This document shows, one piece after another, positions 12,498 to 24,435 of a DNA stretch of 64,000 nucleotides. Numbering within the stretch: position 1 is the first letter of the stretch; each line of letters starts with the position of its first letter. A program made the translations under genes and the position numbers. Source of the DNA: Zizania palustris (taxonomy: Eukaryota > Streptophyta > Magnoliopsida > Poales > Poaceae); contig JAAALK010000287.1 of assembly GCA_019279435.1 (NCBI GenBank), positions 87,935,532 to 87,999,531 on the forward strand, in the 5' to 3' direction. The notes under the pieces are model-generated. The model had not been told where the DNA came from and did not search any database. It saw only the letters and a list, made by a program, of their open reading frames with translations.

Positions 12498-13385
12498 TGT
12501 AACAGCCCAAATTTCCAAAGGTAAAAATAGAATTTATAAATATACTTTCTAGAAAAGGATTGTTTTTATTTTTTCTTAAAGCTGAAAATGCCCAAATAAA
12601 TAGGAATCTAGAGAAATAACCCAAACTAGGGTCTGAGAAAATTATGTTATGATCTTAAGACCAAGACATATTTTGAAAGTTTTTAATATTTTTATAAGCT
12701 TGGCAAGTAGCCCATAAATTTTAAACTAATTACAGCAATTATTTTTATTCAGAAATACAATTTAAACGGTATTGGGCCACCCCCTCCCTTTCTCACTCCA
12801 CAGGCCGACCCAGCCCGTTACTCCACGCTCCCCCCTCATTGACATGCGGGCCCAGCCCATCAGTGTCCGCTCCCCCTCTCCGCGCACGCTAGAGCCTGGC
12901 CCCACCTGTCGGTGCCAACCCTCTCAGCCCTCACTAGCCCGTTGATGACGTGTCCCAACCTGTCGGCGCCGATCGTTGCCGCGCCCGCGCCCACACCTGC
13001 CCGCTGATAGTGGCCCCCACTTGTTAGCTTCATCTTCCCCGCGTCACCGCCGCCCCTAAATCCCTCTAGCCGAAACCCTAGCTCCTCAAGCCCCTCGTCG
13101 TCGGCCCCTTCCATGAAATTAAAGCCGGCATTTTCTCCCCCGTGATTCACTGATCATTTCCCCCTTAACGCCGACGTGTAATCGCCCCGGGATCACCGTG
13201 CGCATGCAAGGAAAGAGCTCGTTGGAGAAAATGGAAACCCATCCTTGGCTTTCCTTGTGTACACCTACCAAACTCCCCGCTGGCGGCCCCTATAAAGACC
13301 CCTGGCCACCCCCGCGTTCAGCCCCCACTACAGATTTTGCCTCACACAATCAGAGCGCCCACACTCCCATTCTTCGCACCCCCTC
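12498..13385 (+). repeat. Element A 3' LTR, piece 1
   Basis: It begins TGTAACAGCCC after the polypurine tract. A TATA box (TATAAAG) is at 13291-13297. It is cut at 13385 by element B; the five bases before B (ccctc) nearly match the five after it (acctc, 33613-33617). Confidence 0.85.
13291..13297 (+). promoter_or_regulatory. TATA box of element A 3' LTR
   Basis: TATAAAG followed by ACCCCTGGCC occupies the same position as TATATAAA in LTR G (44607) and TATAAAG in LTR J (54181). Confidence 0.6.
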
Positions 13386-13871
13386 TGTGGCGCCCCGATT
13401 TAACAAATCGGAACATCATTGAATTTCCAGAGAAAAACAATAATACAAGAGGTTCATCATGCGACAATCGTACATACGACAAGTATTCATGGTACGCAGA
13501 CCATATTATTACATCAGAGTTAAATAAAAACAACAATAAAAATAAAATGCATGACGAACGCCTTCTTCAAGATCTTTCCGCTTGACTAGGTCGCTAATCC
13601 AGACCATCCTCGTAGTAGGCATCCTCTGAAGTGTGTCCAACGGGTATGAGTACAAAAGTATTCAACAAGCCAGCGCAGATGCAAGTAATAATGCAAGATA
13701 ATAACAAAGGAAGGATAATGGCTAAAATTGCGGAAAAGTATATTTTCAGTTATTGCATTTAGTGTAGTCAAATTTAATCATGCGGAATAATAAACGTGAA
13801 CATCAATAATATCATCTAACACGAGGAGTACGTTTTCCCTCCTCGCGCAACAGTCCTTATATGCCAAACCA

Positions 13872-14228
13872 TCATGCACATACATATCCAAAGTAAACTA
13901 ACTGTGGGATGTCACGCAACCCTCCCTTGACCGTGGGCTCGGCTTTTCGAAAAGATTTATGACTCTGATCAGAGTGTACTACTGTACCCACAAGGCACGC
14001 ACTCATCCCAAACACCGAAGTGTAACGAGATGACCCATACCACGGGAACTCGTGCAAAAACCTCAGCATGAAATGCTCCAAGCGATAACCACCCGCTCTA
14101 GGTTTCACCGGCGCGCCGGGCCGCATCCCGGCTAACGTCGCACCCCCTTTTGCGTCACGTCGGTAAAGCCACCCGCAGGTGCAGCTTGACCCATCTCCAA
14201 ATGGTGGCCTCGGTTTGGAACACTCCAT
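13872..14228 (-). other. Conserved small ORF in LTR, copy in B 3' LTR
   Basis: This is an open frame of up to 118 codons in element-sense orientation, about 1.9 kb downstream of the TATA region. It contains RLEHFMLRFLHEFPWYGSS. Related frames occur in four other LTR copies in this window. Coding status is unproven; it could be conserved RNA or DNA sequence. Confidence 0.4.
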
Positions 14229-16112
14229 ACCTTAGTTAGGACTTACCCATTAGACTTATGGTTAGTATGGAAGTGTATTGCGATGGATCCCATAGACCGG
14301 TCCTTATAGTGCCCCGGGTGCTACCGACCAATGCCCTAGCTTGCACCCGGAACCCACCATGCATACACTCACAACCAAAACTCTATCACCAACAGCATTC
14401 CAGAGATGAGAATAGCGGGGATCATATAGTAGAACCAAGTTGCTATGACTCATTTTTAATCCTATAGCAATCGTGTCGATACATTGGACACTAGCTAATA
14501 GTATTAATCATATGATGACAAGGAGTTTAGGCTAGATAGCATGGCTTGGGTTGCACATCAAGGTCGGGGATCCTAATAAGTATATTGTAAGGGTTTCATT
14601 TGACTAATGCATATATATCCTATGTGTTTTAGCGATAGTTGAGTAAAACATGGGTTCAATATGCTCAAAAGATTGGTTTGGTGACTTGCCTTGTTCACTG
14701 AATGGGGAGGGAGGAACTTCCAGGTAATATTCCGGCTCCTCGGCGGCGTCGTAGTTTCCCAAAATAAATACAATGAAATAAATACAACATTCAATTTAAA
14801 CAATCTAAAACCACACAACAAGCATATAGGTTTTGATTGATTTAGTTTAAAGAAAACAAGTTGTTAAGTTTCTGAAATTCATTTTATGAATAGATTAAAA
14901 TGAGCTATAAAGAAATATGGTCTTTTATAAAAGGGATTTTTAATGGTGAATAATCTCGTTTTAAATTTTCTAATTACTTTAAAATGAAAGGTTCAGAGAA
15001 AACTTAGTGGTTTCATTATATCAACAGGAAATGAATAAATATAAAATTTACTGAATTTTAAATAATTAAATTTGCATTTTTACCCTAGGGGCATTTGAAT
15101 ACTTTATTAAATAAACATAAAATGACCAAAGTAAACATATTGTTTTTATGGTATGAACATGTAGAGAATAATATTACAAATTTTCTGAAATTGAAATGGT
15201 AATTTTTGAAGTTAAAATGCGCCAGATATGAATTTTAGAAGTTTAAAAGCATTTCTTGAATTTAATTTAAATTCAAAATGGCCTCGAGTTCACAGTGAGC
15301 CAGGCCCACGGTGAACCCACGCACTGTGCACGTGGTCCGGCCCAATCTGGACCGTTGGATCTAGATCCAACGCGCGAGGGCGAGGCGGGGGAGTTAAAGT
15401 GACGTGGACGGCTGAGATTAAAACATCGAACTGGTACGCATCGTGCGGCCCAGATGCGATGCAGGATTTTAAATCTAGCGAATGGCTTAGATTAAAACGT
15501 TGAACCGGTACGCATCGTGCGGTCCAAATGCGACGCGGGATTTAAAATCTAGCGAATGGCCCAGATTAAAACGTAACGCTTCACCAGGATCTAACGGATC
15601 CGATTAAACCGCACGAGGAGTTTAATCACCACCGTCAGATCCAAATCTCACGGCCGCGATTGAATCCGACACGGCACGCGTCGGGAGGGGTAAAGTACCC
15701 GTCTTCCCCGACTCTGGCGATGCGACGGTGAGCGATTCCGACGACAGTGAGGGTTATCCGGCCTAGCTAAAGCTACGAACGTAAAGAGGGAACTAAGGGG
15801 AACACGAAGGTACCCTTGCGGTGGTCCGAGGTCGACGGGGCATGGCCGGCGACGAGGGAAGGTGGCGAAGTCGTTCGGGTCCGTGTCGGCGATGGGGATC
15901 CAGCGGGGTTCGTCGTTGGCGGAGGGGTGGCCGAGGTCGGTGAGGTCTTGGCGGTCATGGAGGTGTGGTCGGCGTGGATAGAGAGGGGCTCCGGCGACGG
16001 CGAATGATGGCTGGAGTGCAGGCGGCGGAGGAGTGTTAAAACTTGGAGTACGTGCGTTCGGTTTGATCTCGCAGCGTGTGAGCGTGGGGGTTGAACGCGG
16101 GGTACCAGGGGG

Positions 16113-16120
16113 TATAAATA
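16113..16120 (-). promoter_or_regulatory. TATA-like box of element B 3' LTR
   Basis: The minus strand reads TATTTATA followed by CCCCCTGG, aligned with TATATAAACCCCCTGG in LTR G. The 5' LTR copy is at 32830-32837. Confidence 0.5.
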
Positions 16121-16895
16121 GCGTCGTCGGCGGGGGTAGAGGGGGCGCGATTGGGGGAGGCCGAGAGTAAAAACTCTCTTCAACGCCAGCGAGCTCCTTC
16201 CTTGCATGCGCGCGCTCGATCCGGGGCAACGACGCGTGAAATAAAGGGGGAAATGGTCGGCCGAGCGCGGGGGATCGTTTAATGGCGTCGAATTAATGGG
16301 AGAGGGGCCGGCGGGGCAGATCCAAGCCGGGGTCATCGGTCGGCGTGATTTGGAGGCGGTGGCGGAAGGTGGACGATGGGTCCGACAGGTGGGCCAAGGC
16401 GGTCAGCGAGCGCGAGCGCACGAGTGCGGTGGCTGACGGGTGGGGTCGGGGTCGGCCGAGAGAGGGATCGGTTGGCGCCGACAGGTGGGGCCGGGGTGTC
16501 GGGTGCACATGCGCGGAGAGAGAGTGTCTCTGACGGGTGGGGTCCAGGTGTCAGTCCGAGGCGCGCGGGGGTAACGAGCTAGGCCGGCTGGGAGAGAGAG
16601 AAGGGGAGGAGAGGGCCCGTTACTGTTTCAATACCTTTCTGAATAAAAATAATTACAGAAAATGGATTAAAATATTTGGGCTACTTTCAAGGTTGATAAA
16701 AATTTGTAAAAATTCTCAAAAATATATTTGGCCTTAGGGTCATATACAAAATTTTCTAGCCCCTGGTTTGGTCATTTCATCTAGGTTCTAGTTCAAAAAG
16801 GTTAAGGAGGGAATTAAAGGTATTTCCAATACAATTAATTCCAGAAAAATAGATTAATTGATATTTTTATTTCTTTGAAAATTTGAGGTGTTACA

Positions 16896-16911
16896 AACCT
16901 ATCCCCCTCAC
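16896..16911 (-). other. Polypurine tract of element B
   Basis: The minus strand reads GTGAGGGGGATAGGTT immediately before the 3' LTR start TGTAACA. Confidence 0.8.
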
Positions 16912-16939
16912 AGAGAATCTCGTCCTCGAGATTGGAACG

Positions 16940-19900
16940 TTACTCGAATAGCTCAGGGTATTGGGCTTTCAACTCGTCTTCCTTTTCCCATGTGGCTTCT
17001 TCAACGGGGTGGTTGTCCCACTGAACCTTGCAGAAGCGAACCACACTGCTCCTGGTTACTCTTTCCTTAGCTTCCAAGATCCTGATGGGTTTCTCGATGT
17101 AGGTCAAATCCTCTTAGACGTTGAGTTGTTGGAGATCGGCTTGCTCGGCGGGTACATGAAGACACTTCTTCAAGTGAGAGACGTGGAACACATCGTGAAC
17201 TCCTGCCAAGGATGGAGGCAGCTCTAGTTGATATGCCACTTCTCCTTGCCATCGGAGGATCTGAAAAGGTCCGACATAGCGGGGTGCTAGCTTGCCTTTC
17301 ATGTTGAACCTTTGAGTGCCATGGAGGGGAGTGACTCGGAGATAGACATAATCACCCTCTTCAAAGGTTAGGTCTTTACGTCGGTTATCGGCGTAGCTCT
17401 TCTGTCTGGACTGGGCTATTTTCAATTTGTCCCTGATGATCTTGACTTTCTCTTTAGCTTCTCTTAGTATATTCGTCCCAAACAGTTGCGACTCTCTGGT
17501 CTGATCCCAGAGCAGCAGCGTTCTGCACTTATGTCCGTAGAGTGCTTCAAATGGGGACATTTGCAGGCTAGCTTGATAGATGTTTTTGTAGGAGAACTCC
17601 ACGTAGGGCAAGTTCTTGTCTCACATTCTGCCAAAGTCTAGAGCGCAAGCTCTAAGCATATCCTCCAATATCTGGTTAACCCTTTCGGTCTAACCATCGG
17701 TCTGTGGATGATAGGCGGTGCTAAAGTTCAGCCGGGTGCTGAGTTCCTCTTGAAGGTTCTTCCAAAACTTGGAGGTAAACTGACTCCCGCGGTCAGATAC
17801 GATCTTCTTAGGAACTCTGTGAAGGCACACGATCCGGGTCATATATAACTCGGTCAATTTAGTGACGGTGTAAGTCGTCTTGACGGGGATGAAGTGAGCC
17901 ACCTTGGTGAGTCGGTCGACGATCACACAAATAGAGTCATGACCAGCTTGGTTCCTGGGCAGTCCCGTGATAAAGTCCATTCCTATTTCTTCCCACTTCC
18001 ATTCAGGGACCTTGAGAGGTTGTAGTAGTCCAGCAGGTCTTTGATGCTCTACCTTGACTCGCCGGCATGTGTCGCACTTGGCCACATACTCAACTATTTC
18101 CCTCTTCATGCTGACCCACCAATATTTTTCTTTCAGGTCTTGATACATCTTTGTACTCCCGGGATGAATGGAGTACAGGGTATTGTGGGCTTCTTGAAGG
18201 ATGAGGGTCTTCAACTCAGGCTTGTCGGTCACACATATCTGGTTTCCGAACCAGATGGTACCGTGCTCGTCCTCGGAGAATCCAGGGGCTTTACCCTTCC
18301 ACATGTTCTGCTGGATCTCCAAGATGTCCGGGTCTTCCTTCTGCTTTTCTTGGATCTGGTCTATCAAGACAGGTCTTGACTCCGAGGCAGCGAGGTACGC
18401 TCGGGTGGTGATCCCTAAATTCAGCCTTTCCATCTCCTTGTATAGCAGAGGGGCCTGGTCCTGTATCATGATGGCATTGCAGTACCCTTTTCGACTAAGG
18501 GCGTCTGCCACCACATTTGCCTTGCCTGGATGATAGTGGATGCCTAAGTCGTAATCTTTGATCAGTTCCAACCATCTCCTTTGTCTGAGGTTCAGGTCTG
18601 GTTGGGTGAATATGTACTTGAGGCTCTTGTGGTCAGTGAAGACCTCACACCGATTTCCCACAAGGTAATGTCTCCATATCTTCAAGGCATGAACCATGGG
18701 TGCTAACTCCAGGTCATGGGTTGGGTAGTTCAGCTCATGCGGTCTCAGCTGTCGAGAAGCGTAAGATATAACCTTCCCATCTTGCATCAATACACATCCC
18801 AATCCTTGGCGAGAGGCATCACAGTAGACGTGGAAGTCTTTCCGGATGTCAGGCAGGGTCAGAATTGGGGCTGACACGAGCTTATTTTTGAGGGTTTGGA
18901 AGCCTTCTTCACAATCTGGGGTCCATTCGAATTTTACTTCTTTCTGCAATAGTCTGGTCATAGGCTTGGTGATCTTCGAGAAATTCTCGATGAACCGGCG
19001 GTAGTATCCGGCCAGTCCGAGAAAACTCCGGATCTCGGTCATGCTCGTGGGCTGCTACCAGTTGGTTACTGCTTCCACGGTGGTCGGGTCCACAACTATT
19101 CCTCCGGCAGATATGACATGGCCGAGGAACTTCACCTCAGACGACCAAAATTCGCACTTGCTGTATTTGGCATACAGTTGTTGTTCCCTTAGCTTTCCGA
19201 GGGTCAGACGGAGGTGGGTTTCATGCTCTTCCTTGGTCTTGGAGTAGACGAGGATATTGTCGATGAATACCATGATGAACTTATCCAAGAACTCCATGAA
19301 AACATTGTTCATCATGTTCATGAAAAAGGCCGGGGCATTCGTGAGTCCGAACGACATCACAGTATACTCGTAGAGTCCATAGCGGGAGGTGAAGGCAGTC
19401 TTAGGGATGTCTTCTTCTCTGATCCTCAATTGGTGATAACCTGACCTGAGGTCAATCTTGGAAAACACCGAGGATCCTTTCAGTTGATCGGACAGGTCGT
19501 CGATCCAAGGCAATGGGTACTTGTTCTTGATGGTTACGTCGTTTAGGGCTCTATAGTGCACGCACATCCTTTTAGTCTTGTCTTTCTTCATGGCAAAGAT
19601 GACCGGTGCACCCCAGGGTGAGGTACTCGGTCGGATGTACCCTTTCTGCTCCAGGTCTTCGATGTTGCTCTTGACTTTGGCTAATTCATTGGCGGCCATT
19701 CAGTATGGGCGCTTGGAGATTGGAGTGGTCTCGGGGGCATGTTTGATTCTGAATTCGATGTCCCGCTTAGGAGGCATTCCTGGTAGGTCCTCAGGGAAGA
19801 CATCCACAAACTCCTTGACTATGGGCACTTCTTCAAGGGCTAGCGAGTGAAGAGACGCTTCCAGTGGTATGCGGCTGGTCATCCGAAAGGTGATGGCTTC

Positions 19901-21400
19901 GCCTTCGGGGTTGGTCACTGTCATGGACTTGTTGGCACAGTCGATCACTCCTTCGTGCTTCATCAACCAATCCATCCTTAGGATGAGGTCGAGTCCGGTG
20001 CACTTGATGAGGACTGGTTCGGCCCGGAACAATACCCCTTGGATCTCTATTTTAACCGTAGGACTGTATAAGTTGGCTAAGGTTTTATTGCATGGAGTGG
20101 CAATCATCATGGGGACGGATAGAGGGAGCACGTCCAAGTTGTGGGTTTTCACAAAGTCTTCCGAGATTAAAGAATGTGTTTCTCCAGAGTCAAATAATAT
20201 TATAGCTGGTATGGAATTTGCAGTAAACGTACCGAGCACGACTTCGGGAGCTTCCTGAGCTTCCTCCGCGCTGATGTGGTTGATGCGGGCACGAACCACC
20301 TGGTTGGGTGCCGCTCCTTGGGGCTGCTTGGGGTGAGGACACTGGTGCGAATAGTGCCCTTCCTTCCGGCAGTTGAAGCAGATGACCGATCTCCCTTGGC
20401 AATCCTTCAAGATCGGGGCCTTGGCAGCGGGCGTCGGCTTAGCGGCCGGAGCTGGTGGAGCGGGGCGGGGATGCCCGGCGTTGGATCCACCGGCGGCGTG
20501 GGGTGGCCTGTAGGTGGGCCGAGGATGGTAGGCGGGCGCTAGTGGCGGAGGGACGAAGCGGGGCCTCTGAGCATTCGCCTGCTGATGCTTGAAGGCGATC
20601 ATTTTTCTCTTCTTGAGGTCCAACTTGTTTTGCTCAGTCTCTTGGATGAGCGCTTTATTCACCAACCGTTGAAAGTCGGCGAAGTCAGTGGCGACGAGCT
20701 GGATGGACAGCTCATCCTTAAGTCCCCGGAGGAACTTGGCCTAGCGGAGGGCGTCGGTCCGCACCTCTTCTGGTGCGTAGCATGCCAGATGGTTGAATTC
20801 ATGGAGATACTCCATGACGGTCCGGTTGCCTTGTTGCAGGTCGCAGAACTCCTGCTGCTTTACCGCGATGACTTCGGCGGGGACGTGGGCGGCGCAAAAG
20901 GCGATGGTGAACTCCACCCATGTCACCACGTGGTCCTCTGGCTAGGACTCACGGTAGTTGTCCCACCACTCGGTGGCGGGACCTTGAAGCTGATGAGTGG
21001 CGAACACCACTCGCTCCCGGTTGGTGCAGGGGAGGAGGTCCAACTTCTTCCCAATGGTGCGGAGCCAATCTCCGGCCTCCATGGGGTTGGTGGTGCTAGA
21101 GAAGATTGGGGGACGCACACGTAGGAACTCTGAGAGTTGGGGAGCGGGTGCGGGTGCGCAAGGGGCAGGTTCCACATTCTGCAGGTGGTCCAACTGCGCC
21201 TGTTGGTGCTGCATTTGGGTGAGAAGGGCGGTGATCAACTGGTTTTGATTCGCCATCATTTCCGCCGAGGTGGGGTGTTTGGCGGATGGAGACCCAGTCT
21301 GTCGTGGGCCCATTGCACCCCAGTTGGGCACAACGCCTTCGGGCAAGCCGTGGCTTCCTCCTTCTCCATTGTTGGAGCTGGTGTTTTGGTTGTCGGCCAT
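16940..21400 (-). pseudogene. gag-pol: Element B gag-pol polyprotein with chromodomain; seven nonsense codons, no frameshift
   Basis: One continuous frame of 1,487 codons runs from ATG at 21400 to TAA at 16940-16942. In order it encodes gag, a zinc knuckle CFNCRKEGHYSHQC (about 20375), protease (ILFDSGETHS), RT, RNase H (YCDASRQGLG), the integrase zinc domain (CDTCRRVK), the integrase core (GMDFITGLP, SDRGSQF) and a C-terminal chromodomain-like segment (TYIEKPIRILEAKERVTR). The chromodomain and long LTRs point to the Tekay/Del lineage. Stops lie at 20942, 20741, 19700, 19055, 17690, 17621 and 17114 (lowest base of each). The RT active site reads FIDNIL at about 19256-19264, so the second catalytic Asp is Asn. 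The copy cannot encode active enzymes. Confidence 0.93.
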
Positions 21401-21605
21401 CTTCTGAACATAAGATGTTAGCCATAAGATAAAAAGATGGTGATACAAACATTTTAATCAAAAGGGGCCGTTGAGGCCCATATATATCTCAAGTGGTATA
21501 AAAAGTTTATTACATTCATGCTCTTATTTTATTCTACCTACAACACAAGTTGTTGTAGATAGCACCACATAAAAAATATTATAGTCAAACATCGGTAACT
21601 AGTGT

Positions 21606-22387
21606 CTACTCGCCACCGGAGGCGGTCTCCGTGCTCTCGGAACCACGAGCATGCAGGTCCTGAGGGACGGTGGGCTCGAGAAAATTCTTGATGATGGGGT
21701 CAGAGACGAGACCGGGGCGTGGTGCAGGAGCGCTGGAGCTGGACGGCCCGGCGGTGGAGGGGTGTGGCGGGATCCTCTTGGGACGAGGGGCAGGCTCGCG
21801 GATGTGCTTCCTCTTCCTCTGGACGAGGGGAACCATCTCCGCAATGTCCTTCTGTAGCTGCATAATCTTGCGCTGCAGCTCGCCGTTCTATTGGACCAAG
21901 CTCTTCGTCTCCTGACGAAGGAACTCAACCGCCTCATGATGCTCCTCGGCGTCCATCACGGCCTCGGTATGGAGATCGTCCATGGCTTGAAGAAGACGCG
22001 TCTGCCAGGCCATGACCAGATCACGATCGGAGTGAACTCCGATGTAGATACTACGGTGGCCGCCCGGAGTGTGCTTCGGCACAAGCCGGAAGGACGAGTT
22101 CTGCAGACGATCGCCATAGATCATCCTCAGTTCCATGAGGGCTTGGGGGCGACGCGTTGGCACGCAACGTCGAAGGTTGGGCCCCCAAGTGCTGCCGTGA
22201 AGAACGGCAGGTGCTCTCCGGAACCATGGATGGTGAGGGAGACGTCACATGGTCCTGCGAACTCCTCCATATACACCCCATGGAACTCGGGCTCGAAGAG
22301 GAACCCAAGGAAGGTGACCATCATGCGGAGCAACCTGACGAAGCCCTTGAAGTGGTGGCAGAAACTGTGCACTTGGTAGACCGGCAT
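21606..22387 (-). pseudogene. Element B ORF0 upstream of gag, unknown function
   Basis: A sense-strand ORF of about 260 codons lies between the primer binding site and gag. It opens with ATG at 22387 (MPVYQVHSFCHHFKGF) and ends with TAG at 21606-21608, about 205 bp before the gag start. The N-terminal half is hydrophobic to mixed and the C-terminal half is basic and proline/serine-rich (VQRKRKHIREPAPRPKR). A frameshift near 22150-22160 and a TAG at 21888-21890 break it. I do not recognise a domain. From memory, some grass gypsy elements (RIRE3/RIRE8 types) have an orf0 here; I could not check homology. Confidence 0.5.
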
Positions 22388-22511
22388 CTACAAAAACAAC
22401 AAGTTGAAGAAAAGTGAGGGGAGGAACAGAGTTTACAAAGTAGGTTTTCGAGAAATAATTTTCTGCAGCTATTGGCTAGGCTGGTCCATTTGGCTTCCTA
22501 CAGTCAAGTCG

Positions 22512-22523
22512 GCTCTGATGCCA
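22512..22523 (-). other. Primer binding site of element B
   Basis: The minus strand reads TGGCATCAGAGC, one mismatch from the initiator tRNA-Met complement, three bases inside the 5' LTR. Confidence 0.85.
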
Positions 22524-22526
22524 TCT

Positions 22527-23501
22527 TGTGGCGCCCCGATTTAACAAATCGGAACATTATTGAATTTCCAGAGAAAAACAATAATACAAGAGGTTCATCA
22601 TGCGACAATCGTACATACGATAAGTATTCATGGTACGCATACCATATTATTACATGAGAGTTAAATAAAAACAGCAATAAAAATAAAATGCATGACAAAC
22701 GCCTTCTTCAAGATCTTTCCGCTTGACTGGGTCGCTAGTCCAGACCATCCTCGTAGTAGGCATCCTCTGAAGTGTGTCCAACGGGTATGAGTACAAAAGT
22801 ATTCAACAAGCCACCGCAGATGCAAGTAATAATGCAAGATAATAACAAAGGAAGGATAATGGCTAAAATTGCAGAAAAGTACATTTTCAGTTATTGCATT
22901 TAGTGTAGTCAAATTTAATCATGCGGAATAATAAACGTGAACATCAATAATATCATCTAACTCGAGGAGTACGTTTTCCCTCCTCGCGCAATAGTCCTTA
23001 TATGCCAAACCATCATGCACATACATATCCAAAGTAAACTAACTGTGGGATGTCGCGCAACCCGCCCTTGACCGTGGGCTCGGCTTGATCAGAGGTGTAC
23101 TACTGTACCCCCAAGGCACGCACTCATCCCAAACACCGAAGTGTAACAAGATGACCCATACCATGGGAACTCGTGCCAAAACCTCAGCATGAAATGCTCC
23201 AAGCGATAAACACCCGCTCTAGGTTTCGCCGGCGCGCCGGGCCGCATCCCGGCTAACGTTGCACCCCTTTTGCGCCACGTCGGTAAAGCCACCCGCAGGT
23301 GCAGCTTGACCCATCTCCAAATGGTGGCCTCGGTTTGGAACACTCCATACCTTAGTTAGGACTTACCCATTAGACTTGTGGTTAGTATGGAAGTGTATAG
23401 CGACGGATCCCATAGACCGGTCCTTATAGTGCCCTGGGTGCTACCGACCAATGCCCTAGCTTGCACCCGGAACCTACCATGCATACACTCACAACCAAAA
23501 C
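22527..23501 (-). repeat. Element B 5' LTR, inner piece
   Basis: It starts TGTGGCGCCCC at 22527 and matches the 3' LTR from 13386. It is interrupted at 23501 by element C, with aaaac at 23497-23501 as the left copy of C's target duplication. Confidence 0.92.
23089..23343 (-). other. Conserved small ORF in LTR, copy in B 5' LTR
   Basis: An 84-codon open frame contains RLEHFMLRFWHEFPWYGSS, homologous to the frame at 13872-14228. Confidence 0.4.
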
Positions 23502-24421
23502 TGATGAAGACATCACTTCACATGATACACACACGGAGCCTCCACCTACAATTCAATTACAAGGACCAACCACACGCGCCCGTGCCCGTCGCTTGAACCA
23601 TGAGGTTAATTCTTTCCTTAGCAACTATGTTAATATTTGTTTGGACGGGATGCTACTGAATACGAGTGATATTTTGTTGCTTAGGAACATGGGAGATGGA
23701 ATAGGAGAGTTGGAGTTGAATACGGAGTCGCACGGATGATTTGAAGTCAAGAATTCACTGGTTCGGACTACATCAACCACCCTGCACCAAAATGGGCGTA
23801 ACTTCCTCATACGAAGTCCGATTGGCGCGTTCTTGGACTTTTTGGAAATCTGAGGAGAAGACGGATCATTTGCCGTTGGTTTCACCTTATTTGGAGTCTC
23901 GAGTCGTCCTTTGTGCTTGAAACAGTCCTGCGTGACAGAATTGGGCCGAGTTGGACCTTGTACTGAGTTGGCCCATAGTCTGAGTCTGTTCGCCTTCTAA
24001 AGGCTATCTGTTCGCCTTCTACAGGCTGCCACGCCTTATAAACTCACGCCAGCCGCCTCTAGGGTTAGGTTTTGCTTTGTTTGCATCTACACTTGTGTGT
24101 TTAGATCCCGCCCCTTGCACCGGACCGATTGGCTGCTGCATAGGCGTTTGCGAAACCTCACCTTTTCATCGTTTGTCTGTGTTTTGGCATTCGACTTGTA
24201 TCCTTCCTGTTCTTGCTTGTGTTCTTGGGTTCGCTTGTAGGAATTAGCTCTCGTGGCGAGGTCAATCGCGCCCTGCGTGGTTGATAACCAACGGAGACGG
24301 TGGTGTAGCGATTACAAGGTTTTGATCCGCCGGACCAGAGCCTTGGATCGCCAACGTCGAGATTCTCCACCAACCCAAGTTATCCTTTACCTAGCGGAAG
24401 ATCGGGACCAATCCCCCAACA
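23502..24421 (+). repeat. Element C 5' LTR (920 bp)
   Basis: It begins TGATGAAGACATCAC and ends CCCCCAACA beside the primer binding site. A TATA box is at 24037-24043 (TATAAAC), preceded by two ~21 bp copies of TTCGCCTTCTA-type sequence. Confidence 0.92.
24037..24043 (+). promoter_or_regulatory. TATA box of element C 5' LTR
   Basis: TATAAAC lies about 385 bp before the LTR end. The same motif is at 30717-30723 in the 3' LTR. Confidence 0.6.
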
Positions 24422-24423
24422 GT

Positions 24424-24435
24424 TGGTATCAGAGC
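24424..24435 (+). other. Primer binding site of element C
   Basis: TGGTATCAGAGC, matching initiator tRNA-Met, lies two bases inside the 5' LTR. Confidence 0.92.

Larger units (their letters stand above)
13386..16895 (-). repeat. Element B 3' LTR (3,510 bp)
   Basis: It runs from TGTGGCGCCCC at 13386 to GTGTTACA at 16895 on the plus strand. A TATA-like element is at 16113-16120 (TATTTATA on the minus strand). A conserved small ORF occupies 13872-14228. It is the uninterrupted reference for the split 5' LTR. Confidence 0.92.

Noticed and set aside
24424..24435. tRNA gene signals at TGGTATCAGAGC sites (also 5498, 22512)
   Set aside because: These are retroelement primer binding sites directly inside LTRs, with no cloverleaf sequence.
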